NCBI GenBank assembly: GCA_963576725.1
Contig: OY755252.1
Coordinates: 28,278,078-28,342,077, forward strand
Direction of reading: 5' to 3'
Length of the DNA stretch: 64,000 bases
Source: Azorinus chamasolen
Lineage: Eukaryota; Mollusca; Bivalvia; Cardiida; Solecurtidae
Shown: positions 45,666 through 55,721 of the stretch, in pieces
Numbering within the stretch: the stretch's first letter is position 1
How the letters are laid out: every line of letters begins with the position of its first letter
Made by a program: the position numbers and the translations under genes
Notes under the pieces: generated by a model
What the model was told of the DNA's origin: nothing
Seen by the model: only the letters and a program-made list of their open reading frames with translations
Databases searched by the model: none

Positions 45666-45991
45666 GGTGACCATTTACCACATTGCACAAACTATCGTTT
45701 TTCGTTAAAACACATGGCCAAATTTCTTAATATGGCTATGGTGAAATGTTCAGAAAAAAACCGTTTATTTTCAGAAACAATCAGATTGAGTTCAGTAAAT
45801 GTTTGCAGAAATAATATTTATGTTACCCGTTAGCTTAATTGTTCAAGCCATTAGTGTTTGGAAACAAACATGACCATCGGGGATGATTCTAGATTTCTGC
45901 AGATGACCCTTTATTAAGAGTGTTGAAAATAATATAAATTCTTGAAAAACATTATAGTTGCCAAACAACAACTTTCTTACCTTCAGCACTA

Positions 45992-46195
45992 TACAGTAAA
46001 ACACCTCTAAACCGGAATCCTAATAGAAATTAAAACAAAATCCTTTAGGTAGGTGACTGCTTAATGCAGGGTTAAGGTCATGCATAGATAAGAGGAGCTT
46101 TCTGCATGGCTTTCACCCTGCATTAACCTGCCACATGTCTCCAAGACCGATATTTATTCTAAATTTAACGTCCGGTTTAGAGAGGTTTTACTGTA
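45992..46195. mobile_element. Family E MITE, complete
   Basis: TACAGTAAAACACCTCTAAA at the left and TTTAGAGAGGTTTTACTGTA at the right. The internal GCTTAATGCAGGGTTAAGG arm pairs with GGCTTTCACCCTGCATTA; the apex is partly deleted (AGGAGCTTTCTGC kept). Confidence 0.85.
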
Positions 46196-46217
46196 CTGGC
46201 GAAATTGTGATTACCTT

Positions 46218-46305
46218 TGCAATAAGTTTAGATCCACTAAACCAATACGTTTAGATCCACCAAACAATAAGTTTAGATCCACCAAACAATAAGTTTGGAG
46301 CCGGG
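46218..46305 (+). repeat. 22-bp tandem repeat
   Basis: Three to four units of AATAAGTTTAGATCCACCAA(AC). The GTTTAGATCC part resembles the family G hairpin arm, so this may be another MITE-derived array. Confidence 0.75.
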
Positions 46306-46612
46306 TAACTAGAATGCTCATCGGAATTTTAACTGTTTTACTGATATTTAAAACAAAACAGAACTATTTTAATAAAAGTAAAGGAAATATTTGCAGACAA
46401 CACTTACCCAGAGTACAGAAGGTCAAACACGTTTGACCAATATTCTTATATAAACAATAGAGCATAATTATGACCTATTGTTTCAGGTGAGCGATAAAGA
46501 GCGATCATGATCTCTTGTTATAGTTTTAAAACAAGGAATGTTTCTTCAATTACACAAACGTTTACAGATGTAATTGTTTGAAACAAAACAAACACCACTT
46601 CAGCTGCTATGT

Positions 46613-46838
46613 TTAACCTTTTCCCTGGTGAATATTCATGTTGGAAATAATGACGTCATGAATATTAATAAGATTATGTTTTATAATGGCATATGAACAC
46701 AGGGCATTTTGGATCATGCAGAAGCTGTAGAATCAGATCTGTATTACACCATAAGCAACCAGAGCAGGAGCCGTCTGATCTGAGTCTATCCTGTTTGCAG
46801 ATACGTAAAAATGAGCTTACATAAGGGAGAAGGATTAA
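46613..46838. mobile_element. Family A MITE
   Basis: TTAACCTTTTCCCTGGTGAA (46613) and GGGAGAAGGATTAA (46838). TGACGTCA is at 46651-46658. One arm of the core is deleted, leaving GGAGCCGTCTGATCTGAG. Confidence 0.78.
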
Positions 46839-46959
46839 AATAGCCACGACCTAGCCCGCATTAAATTGTAAAAATATATCTTCTTTAATTCTAATCCGTT
46901 GCATGTTCGCCTGATTTTCGATTCGTTAAAACCTTTAGTCATTTGAATGCGGGACATAC

Positions 46960-47150
46960 ATGCACTGACATTTGCAAACAATGTAGACTCAGATCAGACG
47001 GCTCATAGGCGAGCTCTCTGATCTGGGTCTGCACTATTTGTCTATAAAACTCCTTTAGCAAGTTTAAGCCTGGTATAGTTAGTGGAGTCTATAGTTAAAC
47101 CCTGATGGGCTGTTCCACTCTGAAGTTTCAGCTGTGAAAGGGTTATTGTT
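46960..47150. mobile_element. A-like hairpin element of unclear family
   Basis: GCAAACAATGTAGACTCAGA and GATCTGGGTCTGCACTATTT arms around GGCTCATAGGCGAGC near 46978-47040. The right end is GTGAAAGGGTTA. The left end is unclear. Similar cores lie near 18290, 56045 and 58090. Confidence 0.5.
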
Positions 47151-47200
47151 GACCTTTTTATACTGCGTGTCATCTGAATTTAGGCTGTATGCAGATTGCA

Positions 47201-47422
47201 TTAACCCAAATCCTCATATTGACGGCATTTGACGGCTCTGTAAATGTCACTTTGTGACACCATTGTGAAACCATTGTGATAAATAGAGCATTTGCTCCTA
47301 TAGGATGGTTTCAAAATGGTTTCAAACTACAAAATTATAAAATTTTCTCTAGTAAATGCTCCTTTTCGGTAGATTTATTCAAAGAGGTTGTATCTAAGAT
47401 TAGCCTATGAGATAATGGGTTA
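47201..47422. mobile_element. Family H MITE
   Basis: TTAACCCAAATCCTCATATT at the left; ATGAGATAATGGGTTAA at the right. The inner hairpin is reduced: GAGCATTTGCTCCTATAGGA is followed by TGGTTTCAAA. Confidence 0.82.
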
Positions 47423-47519
47423 AGCAAGACACCAGTTAATATGTATGAAATGTTGATTATTAATAGCCTTACCTCGTGGTGTCTGCTCACATTTGGTTAG
47501 GTGTTTGACTGGTTCGATT

Positions 47520-47618
47520 CGAACAAGCTTCTGAGAAATAATTGGCCGAGTGTCAAACATATTAGATAATCACGAGACGCCGAGTATCTCGGCGTCTCCT
47601 CTAGTTTCACTGGGTTTG
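47520..47618. repeat. Family G/J-like hairpin core
   Basis: GACGCCGAGTATCTCGGCGTC near 47575-47597 with a GTGTCAAACATATTAGA arm. It abuts the next G element. Confidence 0.5.
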
Positions 47619-47832
47619 TTAACCGTTAGCTTACTGAGCAAATTATGTTTGCTTAAATGTTAACCTACTACATTTTCAAATTTCAAGCTTTAATCATTTT
47701 GTCTACCAACATGCAATGGAATTGTCAAACACTTTGGATTCTGATGATACTCCGAGTTACTCAGCGTCTCATATGGATCTAAACTGTTTGCATAGGTATT
47801 CACTCATCCGCCCATAGCAGGATAAAGGTTCA
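47619..47832. mobile_element. Family G MITE
   Basis: TTAACCGTTAGCTTACTGAG at the left and AGCAGGATAAAGGTTCA at the right (TTAA decayed to TTCA). Core near 47720-47790. Confidence 0.78.
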
Positions 47833-47962
47833 TGCGAGTCTGGTGGCTGATAGCGGAATAAAGCTGCGCAATTTAATTAAATGCTTTTCTTTTTGTTGCA
47901 CAAGGTCAATAGCTTTTAACAAGTCAATGCTTCGGGTGAATTGTTGTGTACTTTTGCAATCA

Positions 47963-48130
47963 GGGTCCATGCTTATAAAACATTTAGTTGAGTCTGAGTA
48001 CGTTCTCAAGCTTTTGATTGGTCAGATTTAAGCCTCTGGCCAGACAAAAGCTTGATAACTCAAATCTGACCAATCGAAAGCCTGAGAACGAAACTCAGAC
48101 TCAACTAAAAGCTTTATAAGCATGGACCCA
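47963..48130. mobile_element. Family D MITE
   Basis: GGGTCCATGCTTATAAAACA and TTTATAAGCATGGACCC ends. Inner arms: CTCAAGCTTTTGATTGGTCA and CTGACCAATCGAAAGCCTGA. Confidence 0.85.
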
Positions 48131-48350
48131 GTTTGGATGGGACTCAGAGTAAGCAGGGTTCTCATCAGTATCCAATCCGTTTATTGCATTTTTGTAGAAA
48201 TTAAAATAAATTTCAATTTGAAAATATGTGTATATGAATTTCTCTCTGATCTGAATTTACATTGTTTGCCTATACTCTCATATGGGTCTATACAGCTGAT
48301 ATGGGTCTATACTGTTGAACTATGTCCTATTTATAGCGTAAGAAAATGGG

Positions 48351-48573
48351 TTAATAATTTCCTTCATATAAACGCATTTTCACGCATTCGCAAACAGAAT
48401 AGCCCAGATTAGACGGGTCTTATAGGAGATTATTATATAAATTATAGTAGATCTGACTCTTTAGTTTCTACAAATTACCAAAACATGTTGTATATATTAT
48501 ACCATTATAAAACGTCACCTAATAAACATTTATGACGTCATTATTTCTAACATAAATACCGATCAGGGAAAAG
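48351..48573. mobile_element. Family A MITE (reverse)
   Basis: TTAATAATTTCCTTCATATA at the left; GATCAGGGAAAAGGTCAA at the right. TGACGTCA is at 48533-48540. The hairpin is damaged. Confidence 0.65.
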
Positions 48574-48826
48574 GTCAATATTTAATCATATACTTAAAAA
48601 AATACTTCGTTTTTTTTTTATAAATATCAACTTGTGACGGATGTGAATAAATTCAAAAATAAATTTGAAAAAAATGGATGTATAGTTGTTTGGATAGTTA
48701 TATGACTGCTCACCAGTTGACTGGCATGTTCTAATAGTTCTGGTTCAGATCTGAGTACAAGTAAATCATTGCGCGTAACCCTTCGCATCAAATGAATAAT
48801 AATTTCCACTCGTTTTCATTATGAAA

Positions 48827-49076
48827 TTAACCCTTCGCTTGCTATTCACGTCAATATACCTACCTGTAAATAGTTGAGACCCAGATGAGACAGCTCCTGC
48901 AGGAGCTGTCTCATCAGGGTCTGCACTATTTACAAGTTGATTGTGCAACCAATGCACTCCAGAGCAGTGACCGCACAGCGAAATACTTATGCACAGTGAA
49001 GATATATGTAATTATACAACAGGGCATGGGTAAAGAAGGAGAAATGTATTTTAAAAATCAGCAAGAGAAGGGTTAA
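48827..49076. mobile_element. Family B MITE, copy 6 (reverse)
   Basis: TTAA at 48827-48830 and 49073-49076; ends CCCTTCGCTTGCT and AGCAAGAGAAGGG. Its right TTAA is also the left TTAA of the following family J element. Confidence 0.9.
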
Positions 49077-49281
49077 CACTTATCGTGCTGAAGAACATAT
49101 GACTGCCAAAACTCTGATTTGCTGCATTATTTACATACTACTCGTATGAACGTTTGAAAAACTGTTGACCGAGTTTCAATCAGTTTGGATACTGATGAAA
49201 CGCCGACTTACTCGGCGTCTCATCTTGATACAAACTGTTAGCAACTGCGGGTCATGTCGTACTTAGCATGATAAGGGTTAA
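49073..49281. mobile_element. Family J MITE (G-type core)
   Basis: TTAACACTTATCGTGCTGAA at the left and AGCATGATAAGGGTTAA at the right (49278-49281). The core near 49182-49250 contains GACGCCGACTTACTCGGCGTC. Confidence 0.78.
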
Positions 49282-49448
49282 TTCTGTTTGATATTCTTGT
49301 TTATAATACTGAAAATATCCAAGAAAAGATGAGGGCAACAGCCTTGAATAAGAAGTTTATTGGCACTGAACGTTAAGGCTGCGAAATATTGTAATCTGCA
49401 AATTGTCTCGCTTGCTACAAGTTTCGTGTAATTATTTCTATCCCTTTC

Positions 49449-49572
49449 TTTCAAAACTGTTACCACAGTAACAAACGGTTTGGATCATGATGAGACGCGG
49501 AGCTATTGGGCGTCTCATCTGGACCCAAAATTATTTTCACAAATGCGACATTGGAAGCGAAGTAGTTACAGG
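49449..49572. repeat. Family G-like core with F-like right end
   Basis: CAAACGGTTTGGATCATGAT with GACGCGGAGCTATTGGGCGTC, then GCGACATTGGAAGCGAAG. Compare 3567-3866, which has the same arrangement. Confidence 0.5.
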
Positions 49573-49729
49573 ATTATTTATTCAATATTTCCAGATTCGG
49601 TCGTTTTTAGCGGACAAACTACGTCACTGTCACTGTTTTTGCTGAAATCAGCAATGTTTTTACCGTTAACATGCTGAGTCTACTAAAACTCTGATCCGTT
49701 ATATTTTGACTTAAAAAGCAGAACATGTC

Positions 49730-49919
49730 TTAACCAATTCCCCCATAGGCTATCTTGTAGACCCAACCGCTTGAATAAATATATCGGAAAGGAGTATTTA
49801 TTAGATATTGTGTTGTTTTGAAACTATTGTGATAAATAGAATATTTGTTTATCACAATGGTTTCAGAAAGAGACTTTTACAGAGGAATCAGAAGGTGTCA
49901 ATATGAGGGAACGGGTTAT
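49730..49919. mobile_element. Family H MITE
   Basis: TTAACCAATTCCCCCATAGG at the left; ATGAGGGAACGGGTTAT at the right. The inner hairpin GTGATAAATAGAATATTTG is truncated. Confidence 0.78.
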
Positions 49920-50134
49920 GCGACCATTAAGGTATCGGGCATAGTGTTAAAAAACAAATTCTTGCTTAAAGTAGGAACAAAGCAGGAAAGCTCCTATATT
50001 TATGCATTAATTTTACCTGCATTAAGCTACTATCTGCCATACATACCTACAATTAGACCTCACTTTAATGATTGCTTAAGGCAGTTTCAACTGTATTTTC
50101 AATCTGTTCAGAGTTTTGAAAATTCACTGATCAA

Positions 50135-50870
50135 ACAGTTTAGATCCTGATGAGATACCGAGGTTCTCGGCATACATCTGGACCCAGTCTGTGTCAATAC
50201 CAGTCAGGAGATACCGAGGTTCTCGGCATATATCTGGACCCAGTCTCTGCCAATACCAGTCTGGAGATACAGAGGTTCTCGGCATATATCCAGACCCAGT
50301 CTGTGTCAATACCAATCTGGAGATACATGTACCGAGGTTCTCGACATATATCTGGAGCCAGTCTGTGTCAATACCAGTCAGGAGATACCGAGGTTCTCGG
50401 CATATATCCGGACCCAGTCTGTGTCAATACCAGTCATGAGATACAGAAGTTCTCGGAATATTTGTAGACCCAGTCTGTGTCAATATCAGTCAGGAAATAC
50501 ATGTACTGTATGTGTGCGGTGGTCTAGTGGTAACGCGCTAGACTATCAGCCTGGAGGTTCGGGGTTAAAATCCCGGTCCCTCCCGGAAATTTCCGAGACG
50601 CTTTTCCGTGTCTCCCACCCGCACCTCCTCTCCACCCAGGGGTTAAAATGGGTACCTGTGAGGGTCACTCGCCGGTACTGCGGCTGCATGATTGCGCCAT
50701 ATGTTAGCAGTGCTCAATATTGTAGGCCAATGACTCAATGACCAGGGGACTCAGTCGGCTGAGCGGTCATTCGGACTGAAAGTAGACTATAACTAGGTAC
50801 TTTACTTTTTACCGAGGTTCTCGGCGTATATCTTGAGCCAGTCTGTGTCAATACCAGTCAGGTCTTAACC
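50135..50870 (+). repeat. 56-bp minisatellite derived from a G-type hairpin
   Basis: Units with ACCGAGGTTCTCGGCATATA and CAGTCTGTGTCAATACCAGT begin at 50161, 50217, 50273, 50335, 50391 and 50447. The period is 56, once 62. One further unit lies at about 50812-50866, beyond a SINE insertion. The first unit sits inside CAAACAGTTTAGATCCTGAT, the left arm of a G hairpin. Frames of 63-106 residues on both strands come from the repeat. Confidence 0.88.
50505..50812 (+). mobile_element. tRNA-derived SINE inside the minisatellite
   Basis: GGTGGTCTAGTGGTAACGCG (50519-50538) fits an A box and GGGGTTAAAATCCCGG (50561-50576) a B box, at tRNA spacing. A non-tRNA body follows with CGAGACGCTTTTCCGTGTC and CACCCAGGGGTTAAAATGGG, ending near 50810. 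The minisatellite is continuous on either side. The B box has lost its central CG, so recent activity is doubtful. Confidence 0.78.
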
Positions 50871-50874
50871 CTTT

Positions 50875-51095
50875 ACTCCATAAATACTCTTTTCTACGCC
50901 TTTGCAAACAGAGTATACCCAGATCAGACGGCTCCTGACCAGGGTTTGCTCCTGTTTCTATATAGATAATTGTGATTCTGCAGTTTCTAACACGTCCAAA
51001 CATTCCATTGGCGATGTGCTATAATAACACTGAAACGCATTAATATTCACGGCGCCATTATTTGTTACATGAATATTAATGGAGTAAGGGGTTAG
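50875..51095. mobile_element. Family A MITE (reverse)
   Basis: TTAACCCTTTACTCCATAAA (50875) and GGAGTAAGGGGTTAG. Core GCAAACAGAGTATACCCAGA near 50908, with the hairpin shortened at GGCTCCTGACCAGG. Confidence 0.8.
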
Positions 51096-51110
51096 TAAGC
51101 ATGGTAAGGG

Positions 51111-51381
51111 TTAACCGGTTTTCATTTCACGAACAATCATATAAGAAATGATGCAATCATGAATATAAATCAAATACATTTTATAATGTAGTACAAACAC
51201 AGAAGGTCTTGGGCGATACCAGAAACTGTAGTAGAATCAAATCTATATTACTTCATAGGCAAAAAGAGCAGACCCCGATCAAACGACTCCTGTAGGATCC
51301 GTATGATTGCAGGAGTCGTCTGATCTGGGTCTACTCTGTTTGCAAATGCATTCAAATGCGTATCAGTATGTAAAGGGTTAA
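51111..51381. mobile_element. Family A MITE
   Basis: TTAACCGGTTTTCATTTCAC (51111) and ATGTAAAGGGTTAA (51381). The hairpin near 51265-51345 is extended by a duplicated AGGA(T/G)(C/T)CGT segment in its apex. Confidence 0.78.
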
Positions 51382-51499
51382 GAACATTGAAAGTAATGTA
51401 ACTTTTTGCGTAAATCAATAAAATGAATAATCGAAATGAATTCTCCTCTTGCTTCTCAAGGTCAAGCGCTTTGACTCTTATGCCGCTATATGCCATCTG

Positions 51500-51592
51500 T
51501 CAAGCATTTGTAAACAGTTTGGATACAGATGAGACGTCGAAGAACTCCGTGTCTCGTTTGGATCCAAGCTGTATGAAATTGTGTCAATAGCT
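51500..51592. repeat. Family G-like core
   Basis: AAACAGTTTGGATACAGATG and CGTTTGGATCCAAGCTGTAT flank GACGTCGAAGAACTCCGTGTC. No clear ends. Confidence 0.5.
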
Positions 51593-51749
51593 TTAACCCT
51601 TCTCTTGCTGAATTTTAAAATACATTTCTCCTTCTTTACCCATGCCCAGTTGTATAATTACATATATCTTCACTGTGTACAAGTATTTCGCTGTGCAATC
51701 ACTGCTGTGGAGTGCACTGGTTGCAAGCGAATAGTAAACGAAGGGTTAA
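51593..51749. mobile_element. Family B MITE, copy 7, hairpin deleted
   Basis: TTAA at 51593-51596 and 51746-51749, ends CCCTTCTCTTGCT and TAAACGAAGGG. The sequence runs from CACTGGTTGCA straight to AGCGAATAG, so the about 90-base hairpin core is missing. Confidence 0.88.
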
Positions 51750-52186
51750 AAAGAATTGAGAGTAGTGAACGTTGCATCCGATCTAAATTTGTGCACACAT
51801 TATTGGTAGTTTGTACAGCTCGGTTAAGTGTTACGGCTCAGAATGTGAATAAATAATTATCTTTGCCAACAGCTACCCAGGGTCTGTATGAAGACTTAAA
51901 GTAGATCGGTGTCTCATCCGATTGTAACTTAAGATTCGAAATGGAGTACCTAATATCACGACACATGCATCAATCCAATGTGTTTTAAACTAGATTCTGC
52001 TGGCACCGTAAAATGAAGATTGAAGTAATTTACGATTGGGGAATGCCCCAAAAAGATACGAAAAGCAGAACATTACATATACGTTACAAGAGGAGAATGT
52101 ATGCCAAATCCGTATTACAGACCTACTAGAACACAACAGAATAGTCGTATGTCAGGATTGCAATTCTATGATAAGATCTGGCACAC

Positions 52187-52345
52187 TTAACCATTTCCTT
52201 CATATAAACGCAATTTCACGTGTAGCAGCATGACCAGCGTCTGTACTGTTTGCTTATAATATCATAATATATCTGACTCTACAGTTTCTACCAATACCAA
52301 AGCATCCTGTGTACATACATGTGTATACCATTATAAACAAATCAA
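52187..52345. mobile_element. Family A MITE, truncated
   Basis: TTAACCATTTCCTTCATATA start, ATATCTGACTCTACAGTTTC near 52268; the right end is lost. Confidence 0.6.
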
Positions 52346-52720
52346 CCCCAACAAATCGCTACGTGTAAGTAACAAACGTTAAGGCCTTGGTCCTAGTGTT
52401 GATTCTACAGAATGCCGATACAATTTTATCTTGTGTTTATCTTACAATTGTTTGTAGCTATTAAATCTGTCTCAAAACCAGGAAAATCATTTCTAAACTT
52501 GGATTAGTTAAATGTATTATTCGCAATATTTGTAAACGTCAAATATGTATTTCTAAATCCGAACTACTAACACAGGTTTGCCCACAATCTGTCACTTAGT
52601 ATACCCAATTTGTTATCAATGTATAGCTTTCTCACCTCCAGCGTTTCAAGCGTTTCGAATCAGATTGAAAATCCATTGTGTACTGCCTGCCAAAGTTGAA
52701 TATATGTTCATATTGCAAAG
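52346..52720. other. Spacer, no gene seen
   Basis: AT-rich, without recognisable repeats. Confidence 0.4.
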
Positions 52721-52928
52721 TACAGTAAAACTTCGATTATTCGAACACTAAAATACGTATTATTATCGACCTTTAAGACAGCTGGCAGCTTAATGCATGG
52801 TGAACGTCATGCAGAAAGCTCCTCTAGGAGCTTTCTGCATGACTTTCACCATGCATTAAGCAGCCACCTGCCTAAAAGGGTCTAAATTCTTCTATACCGA
52901 AAATTCGGATAATCGAGGTTTTACTGTA
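52721..52928. mobile_element. Family E MITE, best-preserved hairpin
   Basis: TA-flanked ends ACAGTAAAACTTCGATTATT and GGATAATCGAGGTTTTACTG, closely like pogo/Tigger-type ends. The central palindrome extends from CTTAATGCATGGTGAACGTC across GCTCCTCTAGGAGC to its complement, with almost perfect pairing. Confidence 0.9.
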
Positions 52929-53634
52929 TTAACTAACTTGCATGGTAACCCTATTCCAACTTTTGCACCGTTGAAAGCAGAGAAGACCAAGGCCAGGTTT
53001 GCTCTGTTTGCTTATGGAATGATAAGGATATTATTCTACTGTTTCTAAATTGGCAACATTCAATTTAAATTAACCAATGTCGAAAATACAGAAAGATGGT
53101 GCTGTTCCGTTATTATGTTTCATCACTAAACCTTTTCTATACAGCATACCCAGAGAAGATTGGAAAATTAAAATATATTCAATAATAACCCGATTATTTC
53201 TCCGCCAAACCCTATCTTGTAAACTTGAGATGATTCTACAAAGTGGTCGCAACAAACTGTTTAGGGACGAAATAACGTTTTAGAATCTGGGTTCGCACAT
53301 TTATCTGTTGCTCTGCTCAATCAGAATGTCAAAACGCTTGTATACTGACGACACACTAAATCAACCGGAGCACCAAGTAGATTCAAACCGTTTACAAAAC
53401 AACAAAAACATAAACTAAACATGCGCATTTAGTAGTCTAAATATTAATATTGATACAGACCCATGATGGAATTCCCCTAAAGCTTGTTTCTGATTGATGA
53501 TATCGGACATGCACCACTTGCATTCTATATTAGAATACATGCTCCATATAGCTAATACCATCTAACAATGCATCCATCTTTTGTCAACTTGCAGTATTTC
53601 CTGTTAGGTTCGTATTTATTGAGAGAAGTTAAAG
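52929..53634. other. Spacer, no gene seen
   Basis: Frames at 53070-53283 on both strands have no recognisable domain. Confidence 0.4.
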
Positions 53635-53782
53635 TACAGTAGAACCTGCCTATAGCAGCCATATAATGAATATGGAGGTCCATAAACACACGTGGTTACT
53701 TAACGCAGAACGAAAGTAATGCAGAACCTTCCCAAGGGAACTTTCTTCATACTGGTCGTACCGCATTAAACAACCACTAGTC
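53635..53782. mobile_element. Family E MITE, decayed
   Basis: TACAGTAGAACCTGCCTATA, GGTTACTTAACGCAGAACGA and GTACCGCATTAAACAACCAC keep the family order. The right end is replaced by the next family A element. Confidence 0.65.
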
Positions 53783-53985
53783 TTAATCCTTTGCTCCATA
53801 AATACGCCTTTATGTGCCTTTGCAAACAGAGAAGACGGATCATCAAGCTGATGAAGTAATATAGATATAACTCTCTAGTTTTGACCAATGCCAAAATTTC
53901 TGGTGTTCATGTGCCTTTATAAAAAGTAATGTAGTCATTATTCATGATGTCATTATTTCTTACATGAATATTCATGGATAGATAT
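53783..53985. mobile_element. Family A MITE (reverse)
   Basis: TTAATCCTTTGCTCCATAAA start, GCAAACAGAGAAGACGGATC core remnant, and ATGATGTCATTATTTCTTAC with a decayed right end. Confidence 0.65.
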
Positions 53986-54315
53986 TTCACTACTCCAATG
54001 ATGACATAAATGGGACGTAGACAAATGATGTACATGTTGACACCGTATGATGAACCGATAAATGTCAATGGTTCAAACCGGAATGTATTTACCGTGCCCC
54101 CTTCAACATAAAATTCAGACAATCAGTTTTTCAAGGATCAAACTACTGTGAAGGACAACTGGTTCTATGACTGACTAAACGCATCATAACCTGAACAATT
54201 TTAAATCAATAGTATATACTTCATATCAAACTGTGAGCAGAAGTAAACACTGTCAAGTCAAAAAAAACCAAGTGCTTGGGAAAAACGCCACGTAAATGGT
54301 ATGTGTTCATGAATA

Positions 54316-54470
54316 TACAGTAAACCCCTTATATAACAGTAATAAATGACTATAGAGGAGTTTAAAATATTGTGGTTGCTTAATGCAGGGTGAAAGTAAT
54401 GCAAAAAACCCTCACATGACATACCTACTGTCCTGCGTTAAGTTTCCACTTAACTATGGCCTATAATTAA
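54316..54470. mobile_element. Family E MITE, decayed
   Basis: TACAGTAAACCCCTTATATA left end and GCTTAATGCAGGGTGAAAGT arm; right arm CTGTCCTGCGTTAAG. The right end is not recognisable. Confidence 0.6.
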
Positions 54471-55074
54471 TCATATTTTGGTTGTGACATTAGGTTTGTT
54501 TGTTAATTTGTTCTTGAGTATTATACAACAGCAACTGTGTGTCAAAGAACGAGCAAATGAAAGTGTTACTATTGCACCTTGGAGGATGGAAAATAAATCC
54601 AAGACTTGATAGAACTTTTTGAGTGCTTGAGATTCTTACAAATACACTGTTGAGACTTCAACAGGCTATTTCAACACAATAAAAAACATTGCATATGAAC
54701 GGCATTCGTTTCTAGTGGTTTAAAATAATAAATTCGGCATCTTCACCAGACAAAACTAGATGTTGTTTATTTGCATCCACTCTGTGGATGACATGAGCCA
54801 TGACCGAAATGTTGGCGAAATGCAATTCAATGGGATTGGAGAAGATATTCATTAACAAGAGACTGTACTTGAGAAAATACAAGCTGTTGCAAGAATCTCT
54901 ACGAATGATGAAGTTCAAGCTTCTAAGCAACTCTTAAAATACACGATTACAGAACAAGCGATGGAAGCCATTTACGCAAACAATAGGTCAGAACTAACCT
55001 AGATTAATGCTTTGAACGGGACGACAGAAAGCGTTATTAGTGTGAAGGAAAATGGCGCATTTGACACAAATACT
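54471..55074. other. Spacer, no gene seen
   Basis: A 72-residue minus-strand frame (54712-54930) has no recognisable domain. Confidence 0.4.
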
Positions 55075-55310
55075 TCAACCCGTTCCTTTAGGTTATTTTT
55101 AGATCCAATGTCTTTGAATAAATCTACCAAAAAGGAACAATTGCTAGAGAAATAAACAGTTAAGAATTATACAGTGTTGAAACCATTGTGGTAAATAGGG
55201 CATTTGCTCCATAGGAACATAATTATACTCTATCTATCACAAAGGTTTCAAAAAGCGAAAGCGATTTTTACAGAGGCGTCAAAAGGCGTCAATATAAGAT
55301 AATTTGTTAA
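55075..55310. mobile_element. Family H MITE
   Basis: CCCGTTCCTTTAGGTTATTT at the left, AATATAAGATAATTTGTTAA at the right. The hairpin around GGCATTTGCTCCATAGGAAC is partly decayed. Confidence 0.75.
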
Positions 55311-55332
55311 ATCAACTTAGATGATACAAGAG

Positions 55333-55500
55333 AGCAGGACACGTGGTTAGTACGCGCTTACACCTCAGCACCGCAGTTTGGGATTTCAACTTCTAAATAG
55401 TGATAAAACATTCGAAGAATCGAATGCAGTCAAACACGTCTCCAAATTGGAATTCAATATGGGCTTCTATCAAAAGTGAGTTGGATCCCTACGAAATGGC
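55333..55500 (+). repeat. Possible degenerate tRNA-derived SINE
   Basis: GGACACGTGGTTAGTACGCG (55337-55356) fits an A box. GTTTGGGATTTCAACTTC, about 37 bases later, is a poor B box. The tail is unassigned. Confidence 0.4.
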
Positions 55501-55721
55501 GAATATTTACAACCTTTTAATTGACGTCTTCTACTAGAAAAACTACAACCGATCAGTGTTTAGAATTACATGTGCCTCTGGAATCAACCAAAGAATTATT
55601 CAGCACACAGACCAGGACATTAATCCTGTACTTCAGCAAGCAGAGAAATCATGGATTATTCATTTTTATTGATTTACGAAAAACTCACGTGCATACATGC
55701 AACTATACTTTCAAGGTTATA

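Noticed and set aside
47466..47530. GACTGGTTCGATTCGAAC as the B box of another tRNA or SINE
   Set aside because: No acceptable A box at the right distance was found.
49845..50150. 101-residue ORF as a gene
   Set aside because: It begins in a family H MITE and ends in the minisatellite seed; no domain is seen.
50519..50590. Functional tRNA gene
   Set aside because: Only A- and B-box-like parts are convincing. The B box is damaged and a SINE body follows.
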